DNA of 64,000 nt, taken from the NCBI GenBank assembly GCA_019115825.1, contig DXCV01000048.1, positions 62,001 through 126,000 on the forward strand, read 5' to 3'. Source of the stretch: Candidatus Bacteroides pullicola. GTDB lineage: Bacteria; Bacteroidota; Bacteroidia; Bacteroidales; Bacteroidaceae. Shown here in pieces: positions 1 to 8,319 of this stretch. Numbering within the stretch: the stretch's first letter is position 1; the number at the start of each line of letters is the position of its first letter. The notes under the pieces were generated by a model. That model saw only the letters and a list, made by a program, of their open reading frames with translations, had not been told where the DNA came from and ran no database searches. The position numbers and the translations under genes were made by a program.

Positions 1-408
1 TCCTGCCTTCTCCAGGATGCTGCCCTGCACGGTGGTCACCTGTGCATCGCCCTTCAGCCGCACCTTGGGCAGGTCGGCCTTCACTACCACTTCGCCCAGC
101 AACTGTGCGTCGGGGCTGAGTTGCAGGGTGCCGAGGTCTTGCCCTGCACACCTTTTATATAATGTAGTATAACCGATGGAGGAAACACGGATAAGCCGGT
201 TGTCACATACGGCGTTCAACCGAAACGTACCGTCGTCCGCGCTGACGCTACCCGTCACAAAGGCGGAGTCAGGCAAGGAGAGCAGCACGACATTGGCGTA
301 GGGAAAAGGTTGATGGTTCTCGTCCACAATCCGACCCGTGAGGGCAGTTTGCGCAAAGGCTCCTGTCAGGAGGAAAAGGGTTGCCAAGAGGCAGAAGATT
401 CGTTTCAT
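1..408 (-). CDS. Outer-membrane protein with carboxypeptidase-regulatory-like domain (5' part; runs off the left edge)
   Basis: The ORF track misses this gene because it has no stop inside the window. Reading the minus strand from the ATG at 408 gives MKRIFCLLATLFLLTGAFAQ, a clear type I signal peptide. A CarboxypepD_reg-like beta-sandwich follows (ALTGRIVDENHQPFPYANV), then the usual transition to a TonB plug (LGEVVVKADLP). About 136 codons are visible. The pattern fits an outer-membrane beta-barrel / TonB-dependent receptor-like protein of the kind common in Bacteroidales, but the barrel lies outside the window, so substrate and exact family are unknown. A -7 box (TAACTTTG) lies about 32 bp upstream and a duplicated 32-bp element beyond it, next to the gene for a TPR-HTH regulator. 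I infer that this regulator may control it. Confidence 0.8.
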   Translation of the reverse strand, partial: MKRIFCLLATLFLLTGAFAQTALTGRIVDENHQPFPYANVVLLSLPDSAFVTGSVSADDGTFRLNAVCDNRLIRVSSIGYTTLYKRCAGQDLGTLQLSPDAQLLGEVVVKADLPKVRLKGDAQVTTVQGSILEKAG

Positions 409-439
409 ATCCATAGCTTTTCAGTTTGATTTTCTGCCG

Positions 440-447
440 CAAAGTTA
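440..447 (-). promoter_or_regulatory. -7 box of the outer-membrane protein gene
   Basis: The minus strand reads TAACTTTG, a full match to the Bacteroidetes TAnnTTTG -7 consensus, 31 bp upstream of the ATG at 408. No TTG is seen 19-21 bp further upstream, so activation by a regulator is plausible. Confidence 0.5.
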
Positions 448-470
448 CGGGGAGAACGAGTCTCAAACGC

Positions 471-502
471 TCTATATCGGCAACTTAAAAGTCTATATAA
501 GG
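471..502. repeat. Composite 32-bp element, copy 1
   Basis: The plus strand reads TCTATATCGG-N2-ACTT-N6-CTATATnnGG. The same layout with identical spacing recurs at 546-577. Copy 1 begins 23 bp upstream of the -7 box of the outer-membrane gene, a position suited to an activator site. Confidence 0.55.
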
Positions 503-545
503 AGCTATGGAAACGCTGACAATCAACGAAGTAAAAGACATGCAG

Positions 546-577
546 TCTATATCGGGCACTTCCGGGGCTATATGCGG
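546..577. repeat. Composite 32-bp element, copy 2
   Basis: Second copy of TCTATATCGG-N2-ACTT-N6-CTATATnnGG, starting 75 bp after copy 1 and ending 10 bp before the stop codon of the TPR-HTH regulator gene. Within each copy the two CTATAT half-sites start 21 bp apart, about two helical turns. Confidence 0.55.
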
Positions 578-587
578 CCTCAAAGGC

Positions 588-2231
588 TCAACCCTGCACG
601 AACGCCACGATGTCCCCCTTCTCGTCCATCCCCAGCTTCTTGCGGATGGTGGTCTTGCGCTGGTAGATGGTGGGGATGCTCTGTCCGGTGAGCACGCTGA
701 TTTCCTTGGTCGTGAAGTCGGCGCGGAGCAGGCAGCAGAGTTGCTCCTCCTTGTCCGTCAGCAGGGAGCCGAAACGGTTGTGCAGGTGGGAATAGAATCC
801 GTCGTACACGCGGTCGATGACGGGATAGAGGTCGTCCCATACCAGCAGACCTTCCACCGCCTCGTTGGGATGCGGCAAGGTGGAGACGCGGCGCAACAGT
901 TCCTGGTTCTGCGCTGTGGGCTGTCCGGCCACGAGGCGTATCAGTCCCAACTGTTGCAGGAGGATACGGCGAAACAGACGGTCGTTCCCCTCGGACACGG
1001 CAGAGGCGGACGGCGCGACGGCAGTGGCTTCGGCCAGGAGGCGGTCGAGGGTCTCGATGCGCTCTTCGGCCTCAATCAGGCGGTTGCGACGGCTGCGGAA
1101 ATACCAGACGCCCCCTCCTCCGGCCAGCAAGAGCAGCAGCAACGCGCCCAGCAACCAGAGCTGCATCCGCTGGCGGTCTACCTGGAGACGCAGGTTGGCC
1201 TCGGACAGGTCGCCGCGGGTGCGGTCTTTCTGGCGGACAGCACTGCGATAGGCATAAAGGGCATTACCCACCGAGTCGTTGTAGCGCATCAGGTCGAGAT
1301 AGTCGAAAGTGCCCGTGCGGGTGTAGTCCAGCAGGCCTTGCAAATAGCCCAACTGATTTTCGGACGTGACGAACTTGCGTCCCCAGCTGTGGTAACACTC
1401 CCACCCCTTGTCCAGGTAGTATTGGGCGGAATCCAACCGGTGCTGTTTGAGGAAACATTCGCCCATCGTGGCGTAAGTAATGCCCAACTCTTCGGGACGG
1501 GCCGTGAGGGCCAGCACGCGGTGAAACAAGCGGATAGCCTCGCGATAATCGGGCGAGACGTAGACCATCACCTGGGCATGGTTGCGCAGGTAGTGAACGG
1601 CCCGGGCAGTATCGCCACGCTGCAGGGCCAGCTCCACGCTGCGGTTCGTATGCCACGTGGCAGAATCTTCCTTCAGCAATCCCAACGTGATGCCCAACGA
1701 GAAATGAGTGTCGGCCGTCTCGCGCAGGGACAACGCACGACGGTAAGCATCGGCGGCACGGCGGTAATCCTTGTAGGCATAGACGTAACACTCGCCCTTC
1801 TCGGCCAGGAAATTGCCTGCCCGGACACTGTCGCCCACCGACAGGGCACGGACACTGCCGCTGTCCAGCACGGCCTGTTCCGCGTCGTGACGACCGTGGG
1901 CGTGCAGGTAGGCGGCCTTCAGCAGGTAGGAAGTCAGGAGGCGGGCGGTGTCGCCTTGCGCCGTGAAATGGTCGAAGGCGGGAAGGACAAGCGAGTCCTC
2001 GGACAGGGAGGCATTGTCCTCATAATGCCGGTAGGCCGTCAGCCAGCCATAATGCAGCAACTCCCGGCGGGGCAGCAGTTCGGGCCGCTCCACCCGGGCC
2101 AGCAGGGCGGCGACACTGTCCATGTCGGTCTGCCACAGGGCATCGGCACGGCGCACCAGGTCAAGGTCGTCCGCTCCGGAACGACAGGCGGTTACCATCA
2201 ACAAGAAAAGCAAGAGAAGCCATTGTCTCAT
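588..2231 (-). CDS. Membrane-anchored TPR regulator with C-terminal LuxR-like HTH
   Basis: A 547-residue protein. I start it at MRQWLLLLFLLMVTACRSG, because the 337-codon extension in the ORF track is antisense to the HAD gene. The N-terminus is a lipoprotein-type or uncleaved signal (MVTAC). Roughly residues 20-340 are TPR-like helical repeats (YRRAADAYRRALSLRE, EELGITYATMGECFLKQHR). A transmembrane helix follows near 370 (LWLLGALLLLLLAGGGGVWYF), then a coiled segment. The last ~65 residues resemble a LuxR/GerE helix-turn-helix (LTDKEEQLCCLLRADFTTKE, then TIYQRKTTIRKKLG). This layout is a known Bacteroidetes regulator type that couples periplasmic sensing to transcription. The adjacent outer-membrane gene and duplicated 32-bp element make a local target likely, but that is inference. 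Confidence 0.8.
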   Translation of the reverse strand: MRQWLLLLFLLMVTACRSGADDLDLVRRADALWQTDMDSVAALLARVERPELLPRRELLHYGWLTAYRHYEDNASLSEDSLVLPAFDHFTAQGDTARLLTSYLLKAAYLHAHGRHDAEQAVLDSGSVRALSVGDSVRAGNFLAEKGECYVYAYKDYRRAADAYRRALSLRETADTHFSLGITLGLLKEDSATWHTNRSVELALQRGDTARAVHYLRNHAQVMVYVSPDYREAIRLFHRVLALTARPEELGITYATMGECFLKQHRLDSAQYYLDKGWECYHSWGRKFVTSENQLGYLQGLLDYTRTGTFDYLDLMRYNDSVGNALYAYRSAVRQKDRTRGDLSEANLRLQVDRQRMQLWLLGALLLLLLAGGGGVWYFRSRRNRLIEAEERIETLDRLLAEATAVAPSASAVSEGNDRLFRRILLQQLGLIRLVAGQPTAQNQELLRRVSTLPHPNEAVEGLLVWDDLYPVIDRVYDGFYSHLHNRFGSLLTDKEEQLCCLLRADFTTKEISVLTGQSIPTIYQRKTTIRKKLGMDEKGDIVAFVQG

Positions 2232-2267
2232 ATCAAAAACTGCAAGTATATCATTCAATAACGGCGG

Positions 2268-2275
2268 CAAAAGTA
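2268..2275 (-). promoter_or_regulatory. -7 box of the TPR-HTH regulator gene
   Basis: TACTTTTG on the minus strand, 36 bp upstream of the ATG. It is divergent from the plus-strand TACTTTTG at 2297-2304. Confidence 0.5.
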
Positions 2276-2296
2276 CGAAATATCCTCCGATTTTCT

Positions 2297-2304
2297 TACT
2301 TTTG
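2297..2304 (+). promoter_or_regulatory. -7 box of the HAD-helicase operon
   Basis: TACTTTTG on the plus strand. The resulting 5' leader of about 155 nt carries the family B array B1. Confidence 0.45.
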
Positions 2305-2351
2305 CAGGCGATAACTGTGCCCGCAAAACACCATTCCGGGCCGCAACGTCC

Positions 2352-2400
2352 CCGCCTTCGGGCGGAGGTACGGGTAAGCACGGACGCAGGCACGGGTAAA
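2352..2400. repeat. Family B array, locus B1
   Basis: Two units of the GC-rich family: ACGGGTAAGCAC at 2370 and ACGGGTAAAC at 2392, exactly 22 bp apart. It is preceded by a hairpin CCGCC-TTCG-GGCGG (2352-2365) that would form a UUCG tetraloop in RNA. It lies in the presumed 5' leader of the HAD gene. Confidence 0.6.
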
Positions 2401-2465
2401 CAACACACTGGAATACAAGCATTTGCAAATCCAACTCCATACAACAGGCTCAATAGAACAAATTT

Positions 2466-3257
2466 ATGACAAAAGCAATTTTCTTTGACATAGACGGCAC
2501 GTTGGTCAGCTTCGAGACGCACGAGATTCCCGCCTCCACCATCGAGGCCATCGCCGCCGCCCACGCACGGGGCGTCCGGATGTTCATCGCCACGGGTCGT
2601 GCGCCGGGCTTCATCAACAACCTGGGCGGCCTGCAAGAACGCGGGCTGATAGACGGCTACGTCACGATGAACGGTGGCTACTGCTACGTGGGCGACGAGG
2701 TCATCCACAAGCAAGTCATCCCCGCCGCAGAGGTGAAGGCCATCCTGGACTACTGCAAAGCACGGCGCATCACTTGCACCGTGGTGGACGAGCACCTCAT
2801 CTGCGCCTGCTACCCCAGCGAACTGCTGCGCCAGGTGTTCGTGGAGTATCTGCACGCCAAGGAGGTGCCCGGCGTGACCCCGGCGGAAGCCCTGCGCCTC
2901 ATCCCGGAGGTCTGCCAGTTGTCCCCCTTCTTCAACGAGGAGCAGGAGCGGGAAATCCGCCCGCTGTTGCCCAACTGCGAGATTGGCCGCTGGCATCCCG
3001 CCTTTGTGGACGTCAGCGCCCTGGGCTGCAACAAGCAGTTGGGCATCGACCTGATGTGCCGTCACTTCGGCATCGACGTGGCGGACACGATGGCCATCGG
3101 CGACGGGGGCAACGACATCCCCATGCTGCGCCACGCGGGCATCGGAATCGCCATGGGCAATGCCAACGACACGGTGAAGGCCGAGGCAGACTATGTGACG
3201 GACACGGTGGACCAAGACGGCATCGCCAAGGCCCTGCAACACTTCGGACTCGCATGA
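2466..3257 (+). CDS. Cof-type HAD-IIB family phosphatase
   Basis: 263 residues, the usual size for Cof/YbiV-like sugar-phosphate or nucleotide phosphatases. Motif I is FFDIDGTLVS near residue 7 (nucleophile and acid/base Asp). Motif II is FIATGRAP, the Cof cap lies between about residues 85 and 180, motif III Lys is in GCNKQLGID, and motif IV is GDGGNDIPML. The enzyme should be a cytosolic Mg2+-dependent phosphohydrolase. The substrate cannot be read from sequence. Its TGA overlaps the ATG of the downstream helicase gene (ATGA), so the two are probably translationally coupled. Confidence 0.9.
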   Translation: MTKAIFFDIDGTLVSFETHEIPASTIEAIAAAHARGVRMFIATGRAPGFINNLGGLQERGLIDGYVTMNGGYCYVGDEVIHKQVIPAAEVKAILDYCKARRITCTVVDEHLICACYPSELLRQVFVEYLHAKEVPGVTPAEALRLIPEVCQLSPFFNEEQEREIRPLLPNCEIGRWHPAFVDVSALGCNKQLGIDLMCRHFGIDVADTMAIGDGGNDIPMLRHAGIGIAMGNANDTVKAEADYVTDTVDQDGIAKALQHFGLA

Positions 3258-5002
3258 CCGCTTTCCTGCCCGACACCAGCAACCGGGAGTTCCGCCAAGC
3301 GTTGGAGCTCATCAAGTACACCCACCAGTCGCTCTTCCTGACGGGAAAGGCCGGCACGGGCAAATCGACCTTCCTGCGCTACATCTGCGACAACGTGAAG
3401 AAGAAGCACGTGGTGCTGGCCCCCACGGGCATCGCCGCCATCAACGCCGGGGGCAGCACGTTGCACAGCTTCTTCCGCCTGCCCTTCCATCCGCTGCTGC
3501 CGGACGACCCCAACCTGAGCCTGCAACGCGGACGCATCCACCAGTTCCTGCGCTACACCAAGGAGCACCGCAAGCTGCTGGAGGAGCTGGAACTGGTCAT
3601 CATCGACGAGATTTCCATGGTGCGGGCAGACATCATCGACGCCGTGGACCGCATCCTGCGGGTCTACTCGCACAACCTGCGCCAACCTTTCGGCGGCAAG
3701 CAACTGCTGCTGGTGGGCGACGTCTACCAACTGGAGCCGGTGGTGAAGGCCGACGAGCAGGAGATTCTGAACCGCTTCTACCCCAGCCCGTTCTTCTTCT
3801 CGGCGCGGGTGTTCAGCCAGATTGACCTCGTGTCCATCGAGTTGCAGAAGGTGTACCGCCAGAGCGACCCGGTGTTCGTCGGCGTGCTGGACCACATCCG
3901 CAACGCCACCTTGAGCGATGCCGACCTGCGGACGCTCAATGCCCGTTGCGGCACGCAGATAGAGGACTCGGAGGCGGACATGTACATCACCCTGGCCACG
4001 CGCCGCAACACGGTGGACTACATCAACGAGCGCAAGCTGGACGAGTTGCCGGGTGCCCCGACCGTCTTCAAGGGCCAGGTGGAAGGCGACTTCCCCGAAA
4101 GCAGCCTGCCCACCACCCGCGACCTCGAACTGAAACCCGGCGCACAGGTCATCTTCGTCAAGAACGACCCGGAACGCCGCTGGGTGAACGGCACCATCGG
4201 CGTGGTCAGCGGCTTCGACGAGGGCGGGGAGGCGCTCTACATCATCACCGACGACGGGCACGAGTGCGACGTCCGCCCGGAGTCGTGGCGCAACATCCGC
4301 TATAAATATAATGAAGAGAAAAAGGTGATTGAGGAGGAAGTGCTGGGCACGTTCACCCAGTTCCCCGTGCGGCTGGCGTGGGCCATCACCATCCACAAGA
4401 GCCAGGGGCTGACCTTCAGCCGCGCCGTGGTGGACCTGACGGGCGGTGCCTTTGCCGGCGGACAGACTTACGTGGCGCTGAGCCGCTGCACCTCGCTGGA
4501 GGGCCTGCAACTGCGCCAGCCCATCCGGCGGAACGATGTCTTTGTGCGGCCGGAAATCACGCAGTTCGCCCGCCGCTTCAACAATCCGCAGGCCATCGAC
4601 CGTGCCCTGAAGGAGGCAGAGGCGGACATCCGTTATGCCGCAGCGTCCCGCGCGTTCGACAAAGGAGATTTCGACACCTTCCTGACGGAGTTCTTCCGCG
4701 CCATCCATTCGCGCTACGACATCGAGCGGCCCGCCGCCCAACGCCTCATCCGCCGCAAGCTGAACGTCATCAACCGTCTGCGCGAAGACAACATGCGCCT
4801 CCGTCAAGAGGCCGTGGAGAAAGAAAAGAGTCTGGTGAAATATGCCCGTGAATATATACAGATGGGCGACGAATGCCTCCATGTGGGGATGAAGGACGCA
4901 GCAATGCGCAACTATGAAAAGGCCGTGGCACTCTGCCCGAAATTCAAGGAAGCTTGGACAAAAATCAAGAAGCTGGAGAAGGAGATGAGGAAGGAAGGCT
5001 AA
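3254..5002 (+). CDS. PIF1/RecD-like SF1B DNA helicase with C-terminal TPR
   Basis: 582 residues. The start at 3254 overlaps the HAD stop by four bases and replaces the longer frame given in the track. Visible helicase motifs are Walker A GKAGTGKST (~35), Ia/Ib LAPTGIAAINAGGSTLHSFF, Walker B ELVIIDEISM, motif III LLVGDVYQLEPV and the C-terminal motif AWAITIHKSQGLTF followed by YVALSRCTS. The last ~130 residues are helical and end with one TPR-like unit (MGDECLHVGMKDAAMRNYEKA). PIF1-like helicases act 5'-3' on structured DNA. The role here is inferred from the fold. Its 3' end overlaps the convergent toxin gene by four bases. Confidence 0.88.
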   Translation: MTAFLPDTSNREFRQALELIKYTHQSLFLTGKAGTGKSTFLRYICDNVKKKHVVLAPTGIAAINAGGSTLHSFFRLPFHPLLPDDPNLSLQRGRIHQFLRYTKEHRKLLEELELVIIDEISMVRADIIDAVDRILRVYSHNLRQPFGGKQLLLVGDVYQLEPVVKADEQEILNRFYPSPFFFSARVFSQIDLVSIELQKVYRQSDPVFVGVLDHIRNATLSDADLRTLNARCGTQIEDSEADMYITLATRRNTVDYINERKLDELPGAPTVFKGQVEGDFPESSLPTTRDLELKPGAQVIFVKNDPERRWVNGTIGVVSGFDEGGEALYIITDDGHECDVRPESWRNIRYKYNEEKKVIEEEVLGTFTQFPVRLAWAITIHKSQGLTFSRAVVDLTGGAFAGGQTYVALSRCTSLEGLQLRQPIRRNDVFVRPEITQFARRFNNPQAIDRALKEAEADIRYAAASRAFDKGDFDTFLTEFFRAIHSRYDIERPAAQRLIRRKLNVINRLREDNMRLRQEAVEKEKSLVKYAREYIQMGDECLHVGMKDAAMRNYEKAVALCPKFKEAWTKIKKLEKEMRKEG

Positions 5003-5343
5003 CCGGCCAGCCCGTTCTTCTGCAACAAATCCTCTATTTCCTTCCGGCTGATGGAAGAACGCTCCGCCTTGTCATAAATATACAGCAGGTTGATTTCCGT
5101 TTCCTCCACGGCCACGACTACCGTAAAGGTGATGACACGGGCCCCGCCGCTTTTGCCCCGGCCCTTGGAGGTGATGGCCATGCGGATTTTGCGCAGGCCA
5201 CCGCCGAGGTCGATGCCGAGATGGGGATTGGCATGGAGTTCTTCCAACAGATGGGCATAATCATCTACGATGGAAGCATAACGCTTTCCCAGCCTTTTAA
5301 GTTCTTTCTCAAAAGACTTCGCCGTTTTTATCTTATAATCCAT
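4999..5343 (-). CDS. RelE/ParE-superfamily toxin
   Basis: 114 residues beginning MDYKIKTAKSFEKELKRLGK, a typical RelE/ParE N-terminal helix pair. The C-terminal strands ITFTVVVAVEETEINLLYIY and the terminal helix also fit this fold. RelE members are ribosome-dependent mRNA interferases, whereas ParE members target gyrase. Sequence alone does not decide which applies. The start lies 11 bp inside the upstream antitoxin gene, the compact order antitoxin then toxin. The 3' end overlaps the convergent helicase gene by four bases. Confidence 0.8.
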   Translation of the reverse strand: MDYKIKTAKSFEKELKRLGKRYASIVDDYAHLLEELHANPHLGIDLGGGLRKIRMAITSKGRGKSGGARVITFTVVVAVEETEINLLYIYDKAERSSISRKEIEDLLQKNGLAG

Positions 5344-5563
5344 GGCGCAATTCCTCCAAAAATTCTTCTGCCGGGCGTGTACGTCCGGCCACTACATCTT
5401 TCAGTCCCGCATCAATACCCGCCAGCACTTCTTCCTTGCTGATGTACTCCGTCTTTTCTGAATGCAGGTCTTCCTGCAACTTCTCGGACAACCACTTCTT
5501 GTTGCTTTTGGGCAAAGATTGCAGATAAAGCCAAAGATTCTCCATGGCAACACTCGTCTTCAT
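5333..5563 (-). CDS. Antitoxin of the RelE/ParE module
   Basis: I shorten the track ORF to MKTSVAMENLWLYLQSLPKS (76 residues). That ATG is preceded by AGGAGG, one of the few good Shine-Dalgarno sequences in the window, and the upstream MNHK start would sit at the predicted transcription start. The protein is acidic and helical, with an N-terminal segment that could form a small DNA-binding or dimer domain and a C-terminal toxin-binding tail (GRTRPAEEFLEELRHGL). The stop codon lies inside the toxin gene. Antitoxins of this kind normally neutralise the toxin and repress their own operon. I do not recognise a named family. Confidence 0.75.
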   Translation of the reverse strand: MKTSVAMENLWLYLQSLPKSNKKWLSEKLQEDLHSEKTEYISKEEVLAGIDAGLKDVVAGRTRPAEEFLEELRHGL

Positions 5564-5600
5564 ATCAGTTCCTCCTATTCTTAACTTATGATTCATGGCA

Positions 5601-5631
5601 CAAAGATACGACAAACGCCTGTGCGGCACAA
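5601..5631 (-). promoter_or_regulatory. Promoter of the toxin-antitoxin operon
   Basis: The minus strand shows TTG-N20-TATCTTTG, one of the best matches in the window to the Bacteroidetes -33/-7 pattern. It lies 38 bp upstream of the antitoxin start. Confidence 0.65.
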
Positions 5632-5671
5632 AAATAAGGACGAAATAATTCGCACTTCCTAACGGATTTCC

Positions 5672-5679
5672 TATCTTTG
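5672..5679 (+). promoter_or_regulatory. -7 box of the MG2-domain gene
   Basis: TATCTTTG matches TAnnTTTG, 21 bp upstream of the chosen ATG at 5701. This also argues against the track start at 5677, which would precede the transcription start. Confidence 0.5.
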
Positions 5680-5700
5680 CGGGCAACTGTATCATCGCCC

Positions 5701-8283
5701 ATGAAACGGAGATTACTTCTACTGACCTTCATCCTTGGAGTCTGCCTTCCCTGCCTGCACGGGCAGCCTGCGGACAGCCTGGCCCAACGTCTGTTGCACC
5801 ATGCCTATGCCGTGCAACGCTTCGGGCAGACATTCCCGCAGGAGAAGGTATATGTGCACTTCGACAACACCGGCTATTACCAGGGTGATGACATCTGGTT
5901 CCAGTGCTACGTGGTCAGTGCGGAGCGGAATCGTCCCAGCCCCCTCAGCAAGACACTCTACGTGGAACTGCTCAACCCCGGCGGGGAAATCATAGCCAAA
6001 CAGACCTTGCCCATCCGGAACGGACGTGCCCACGGCAACTTCTCCCTGACACGATTGCCTTTCTACGCCGGATTCTACGAAGTCCGGGCCTACACCCGAT
6101 ACATGCTGAACTTCGGCGAAGGAAGCGTATTCTCGCGCCTCCTGCCCGTGTTTGAGAAGCCGGATACGCCGGGCGACTACACACAGAAGGAGGTGCGTCC
6201 GTATGCTGTCTACAAATACCTGCGCCTGCGCAAGCGGCAAAAGAAACAAAAGAAACTCAACTTGGCCTTCTATCCGGAGGGGGGACAAGCCGTGGAGGGA
6301 CTACCCTGCCGGGTGGCCTTCGAGGCGACCGATGCGTATGGCAATCCGGTGGACGTGAGCGGGCTGGTCATCAACCGAGACAAAGAGACACAGGTCCGTT
6401 TTTCTTCCCTGCACGAAGGCCGGGGCACATTCACCTACACCCCCCAAGCAGAAGAGAAATACAAGGCAGTGGTAGAATGGCAGGGCAAGACCTACCGATT
6501 CGACCTGCCGGAAGCCCTGCCGCAGGGTGTCGTCTGGTCCGTGGATGCCACCAGCCACCCGGACAGCCTGTCCGTCCGGATACTGAAACACCCGGACACG
6601 CCTCCCTGCATACTGGGGATGGCACTGATGTGCCGGGGACAGTTGCACGGATTCTACCTGACCGAGATGTACGGGGACAAGCCCGTGGACTTCCAGGCAA
6701 GCCTCAAGAACTTCCCGCCGGGCGTGGCGCAAGCGGTGCTGTTCGACACGGACGGGCAAGTCGTGGCCGACCGCCTGTTCTTTGCCGGACGGCCGGACAC
6801 CGTGGGCATCTCTGCCCGGACGGACAAAGTGCTCTATCAACCTTATGACTCCATCCGTGTGGAGTTTAGCGTACACGATGACCAAGGACAGCCTGTCTCC
6901 CACACACCGCTGTCGGTGTCCGTCCGCGATGCACAAGATGAGGTGACGGAACGCCACTCCCTGCTGACCGACCTGCTGCTGATGTCGGAAATCAAGGGCT
7001 ACGTCCGCCGCCCCGCCTGGTATTTCGAGGCAGACGACACCACCCACCGCCGCGCCTTGGATCATCTGCTGATGGTGCAGGGCTGGCGCCGCTACGACTG
7101 GAGCCGGCAAGCCGGACTTACCCCTTTCGAGCTGAAGTGTCCGCCGGAACAGGGCATCGAAGTACGCGGACAAGTGGTCTCGATGGTCCGCAGCAAGCCA
7201 CAGGCCGGCATCGACCTCACTGCCGCCCTGATGAAACGCGACACAACAGGAACGGACAGCACACAGACCATGATAAGTACCTTCACGACCGACAGCCTGG
7301 GACGCTTCGCCTTCCGCACCGATGTGGAGGGACGGTGGAACCTGGTACTGGCCGCCACCAAGAATGGCAAGAAGAAGGACCACCGCATCGTGCTGGACCG
7401 CTTGTTCAGTCCGACCCCCCGGCCCTATCCTTTGGCCGAAATGCAGGTAGAAGTGGATGAGAAGGCAACCTCCTACGCGGACACGCTGCAGCCGGGTGCC
7501 CCGGAAATCAACCTCGATTCCCTCCTCACGGTCTACGAGGACTCTTTGCGCCGAACCGGTGTGCACGACAAGGTACATCGTCTTCGGGAAGTGGTGGTCA
7601 CGGCCAAGAAACGCAACCGGGCCCACGACATCTACGAGGCACGCCGCAAGTCGGTGACTTACTACGACGTGGCGGCCGAAATGGATGACATCACGGACCG
7701 GAACAAGTTCGTCGGCGATGATTTCAACGAAATGATGGTGAACATGAATCCCCACTTCCAGATATACAGGGAGTCCCAGGGACGGGACTTGTTGCTGTAC
7801 AACGGTCGCCTGGCTCTCTGCGTCATCAACTACAAACGTGTCTATTACAACGAGATGGATCTCTTCCAGTACCAGTTGCTGACACTGGAATCCATCAAGT
7901 CCATCTACATCACGGAGGACACCCGTACGATGCTGGAGTATGCCGATCCGAAATTCACGGCCTTTGACATCAACGAAGCTTTCGGCTGCGCCGTCCTGAT
8001 AGAGACCTATCCTGAAAACCAGATTCCGGCCAAAGCCGCCAAAGGTGTGCGCAAAACCCGTCTGGAAGGATACAGCCAGGTGAAGGACTTCTACCAACCC
8101 GACTACGGCATTCTGCCCAAGGAGGAGGACTACCGCCGGACGCTCTATTGGAATCCCGAAGTGCAGACCGACAAGAACGGTCGGGCCACCCTCCGCTTCT
8201 ACAACAACAGCCGGTGCCGCAAGCCCCGCATCGTCGTGGAAACACTGACGGAGGACGGAAGCATCGGTACGCTCGTCCAATAA
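5701..8283 (+). CDS. MG2-domain envelope protein with vestigial TonB-plug region
   Basis: 860 residues from MKRRLLLLTFILGVCLPCLH, a signal peptide. Residues ~35-150 (QEKVYVHFDNTGYYQGDDIW) match the macroglobulin-like MG2 domains found in many Bacteroidetes surface proteins. Further beta-sandwich domains follow to about 610. Around 640-760 there is a plug-like segment (LREVVVTAKKRN, then LLLYNGRLALCVINYKRVYY), but no 22-strand barrel follows. The C-terminus returns to a macroglobulin-type strand pattern (RTLYWNPEVQTDKNGRATLR). It is probably an exported protein that works with an outer-membrane partner. No thioester motif is seen, so I do not call it a true alpha-2-macroglobulin. Monocistronic. 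Confidence 0.75.
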   Translation: MKRRLLLLTFILGVCLPCLHGQPADSLAQRLLHHAYAVQRFGQTFPQEKVYVHFDNTGYYQGDDIWFQCYVVSAERNRPSPLSKTLYVELLNPGGEIIAKQTLPIRNGRAHGNFSLTRLPFYAGFYEVRAYTRYMLNFGEGSVFSRLLPVFEKPDTPGDYTQKEVRPYAVYKYLRLRKRQKKQKKLNLAFYPEGGQAVEGLPCRVAFEATDAYGNPVDVSGLVINRDKETQVRFSSLHEGRGTFTYTPQAEEKYKAVVEWQGKTYRFDLPEALPQGVVWSVDATSHPDSLSVRILKHPDTPPCILGMALMCRGQLHGFYLTEMYGDKPVDFQASLKNFPPGVAQAVLFDTDGQVVADRLFFAGRPDTVGISARTDKVLYQPYDSIRVEFSVHDDQGQPVSHTPLSVSVRDAQDEVTERHSLLTDLLLMSEIKGYVRRPAWYFEADDTTHRRALDHLLMVQGWRRYDWSRQAGLTPFELKCPPEQGIEVRGQVVSMVRSKPQAGIDLTAALMKRDTTGTDSTQTMISTFTTDSLGRFAFRTDVEGRWNLVLAATKNGKKKDHRIVLDRLFSPTPRPYPLAEMQVEVDEKATSYADTLQPGAPEINLDSLLTVYEDSLRRTGVHDKVHRLREVVVTAKKRNRAHDIYEARRKSVTYYDVAAEMDDITDRNKFVGDDFNEMMVNMNPHFQIYRESQGRDLLLYNGRLALCVINYKRVYYNEMDLFQYQLLTLESIKSIYITEDTRTMLEYADPKFTAFDINEAFGCAVLIETYPENQIPAKAAKGVRKTRLEGYSQVKDFYQPDYGILPKEEDYRRTLYWNPEVQTDKNGRATLRFYNNSRCRKPRIVVETLTEDGSIGTLVQ

Positions 8284-8319
8284 TAACCACCCCATCGCCA
8301 ATCCCCAAAAAGAAAGAAT

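Noticed and set aside
507-2261. 584-residue plus-strand frame and similar long shadow frames opposite GH genes
   Set aside because: Low-complexity composition typical of antisense frames in GC-rich DNA, with no recognisable domains, opposite well-supported genes.
588-3242. 884-residue frame in the ORF track
   Set aside because: Its first 337 codons are antisense to the HAD gene. The real gene starts at 2231 with a signal peptide.
5677-5700. Upstream start of the MG2-domain gene
   Set aside because: It begins inside the -7 box, before any plausible transcription start. The signal peptide begins at 5701.
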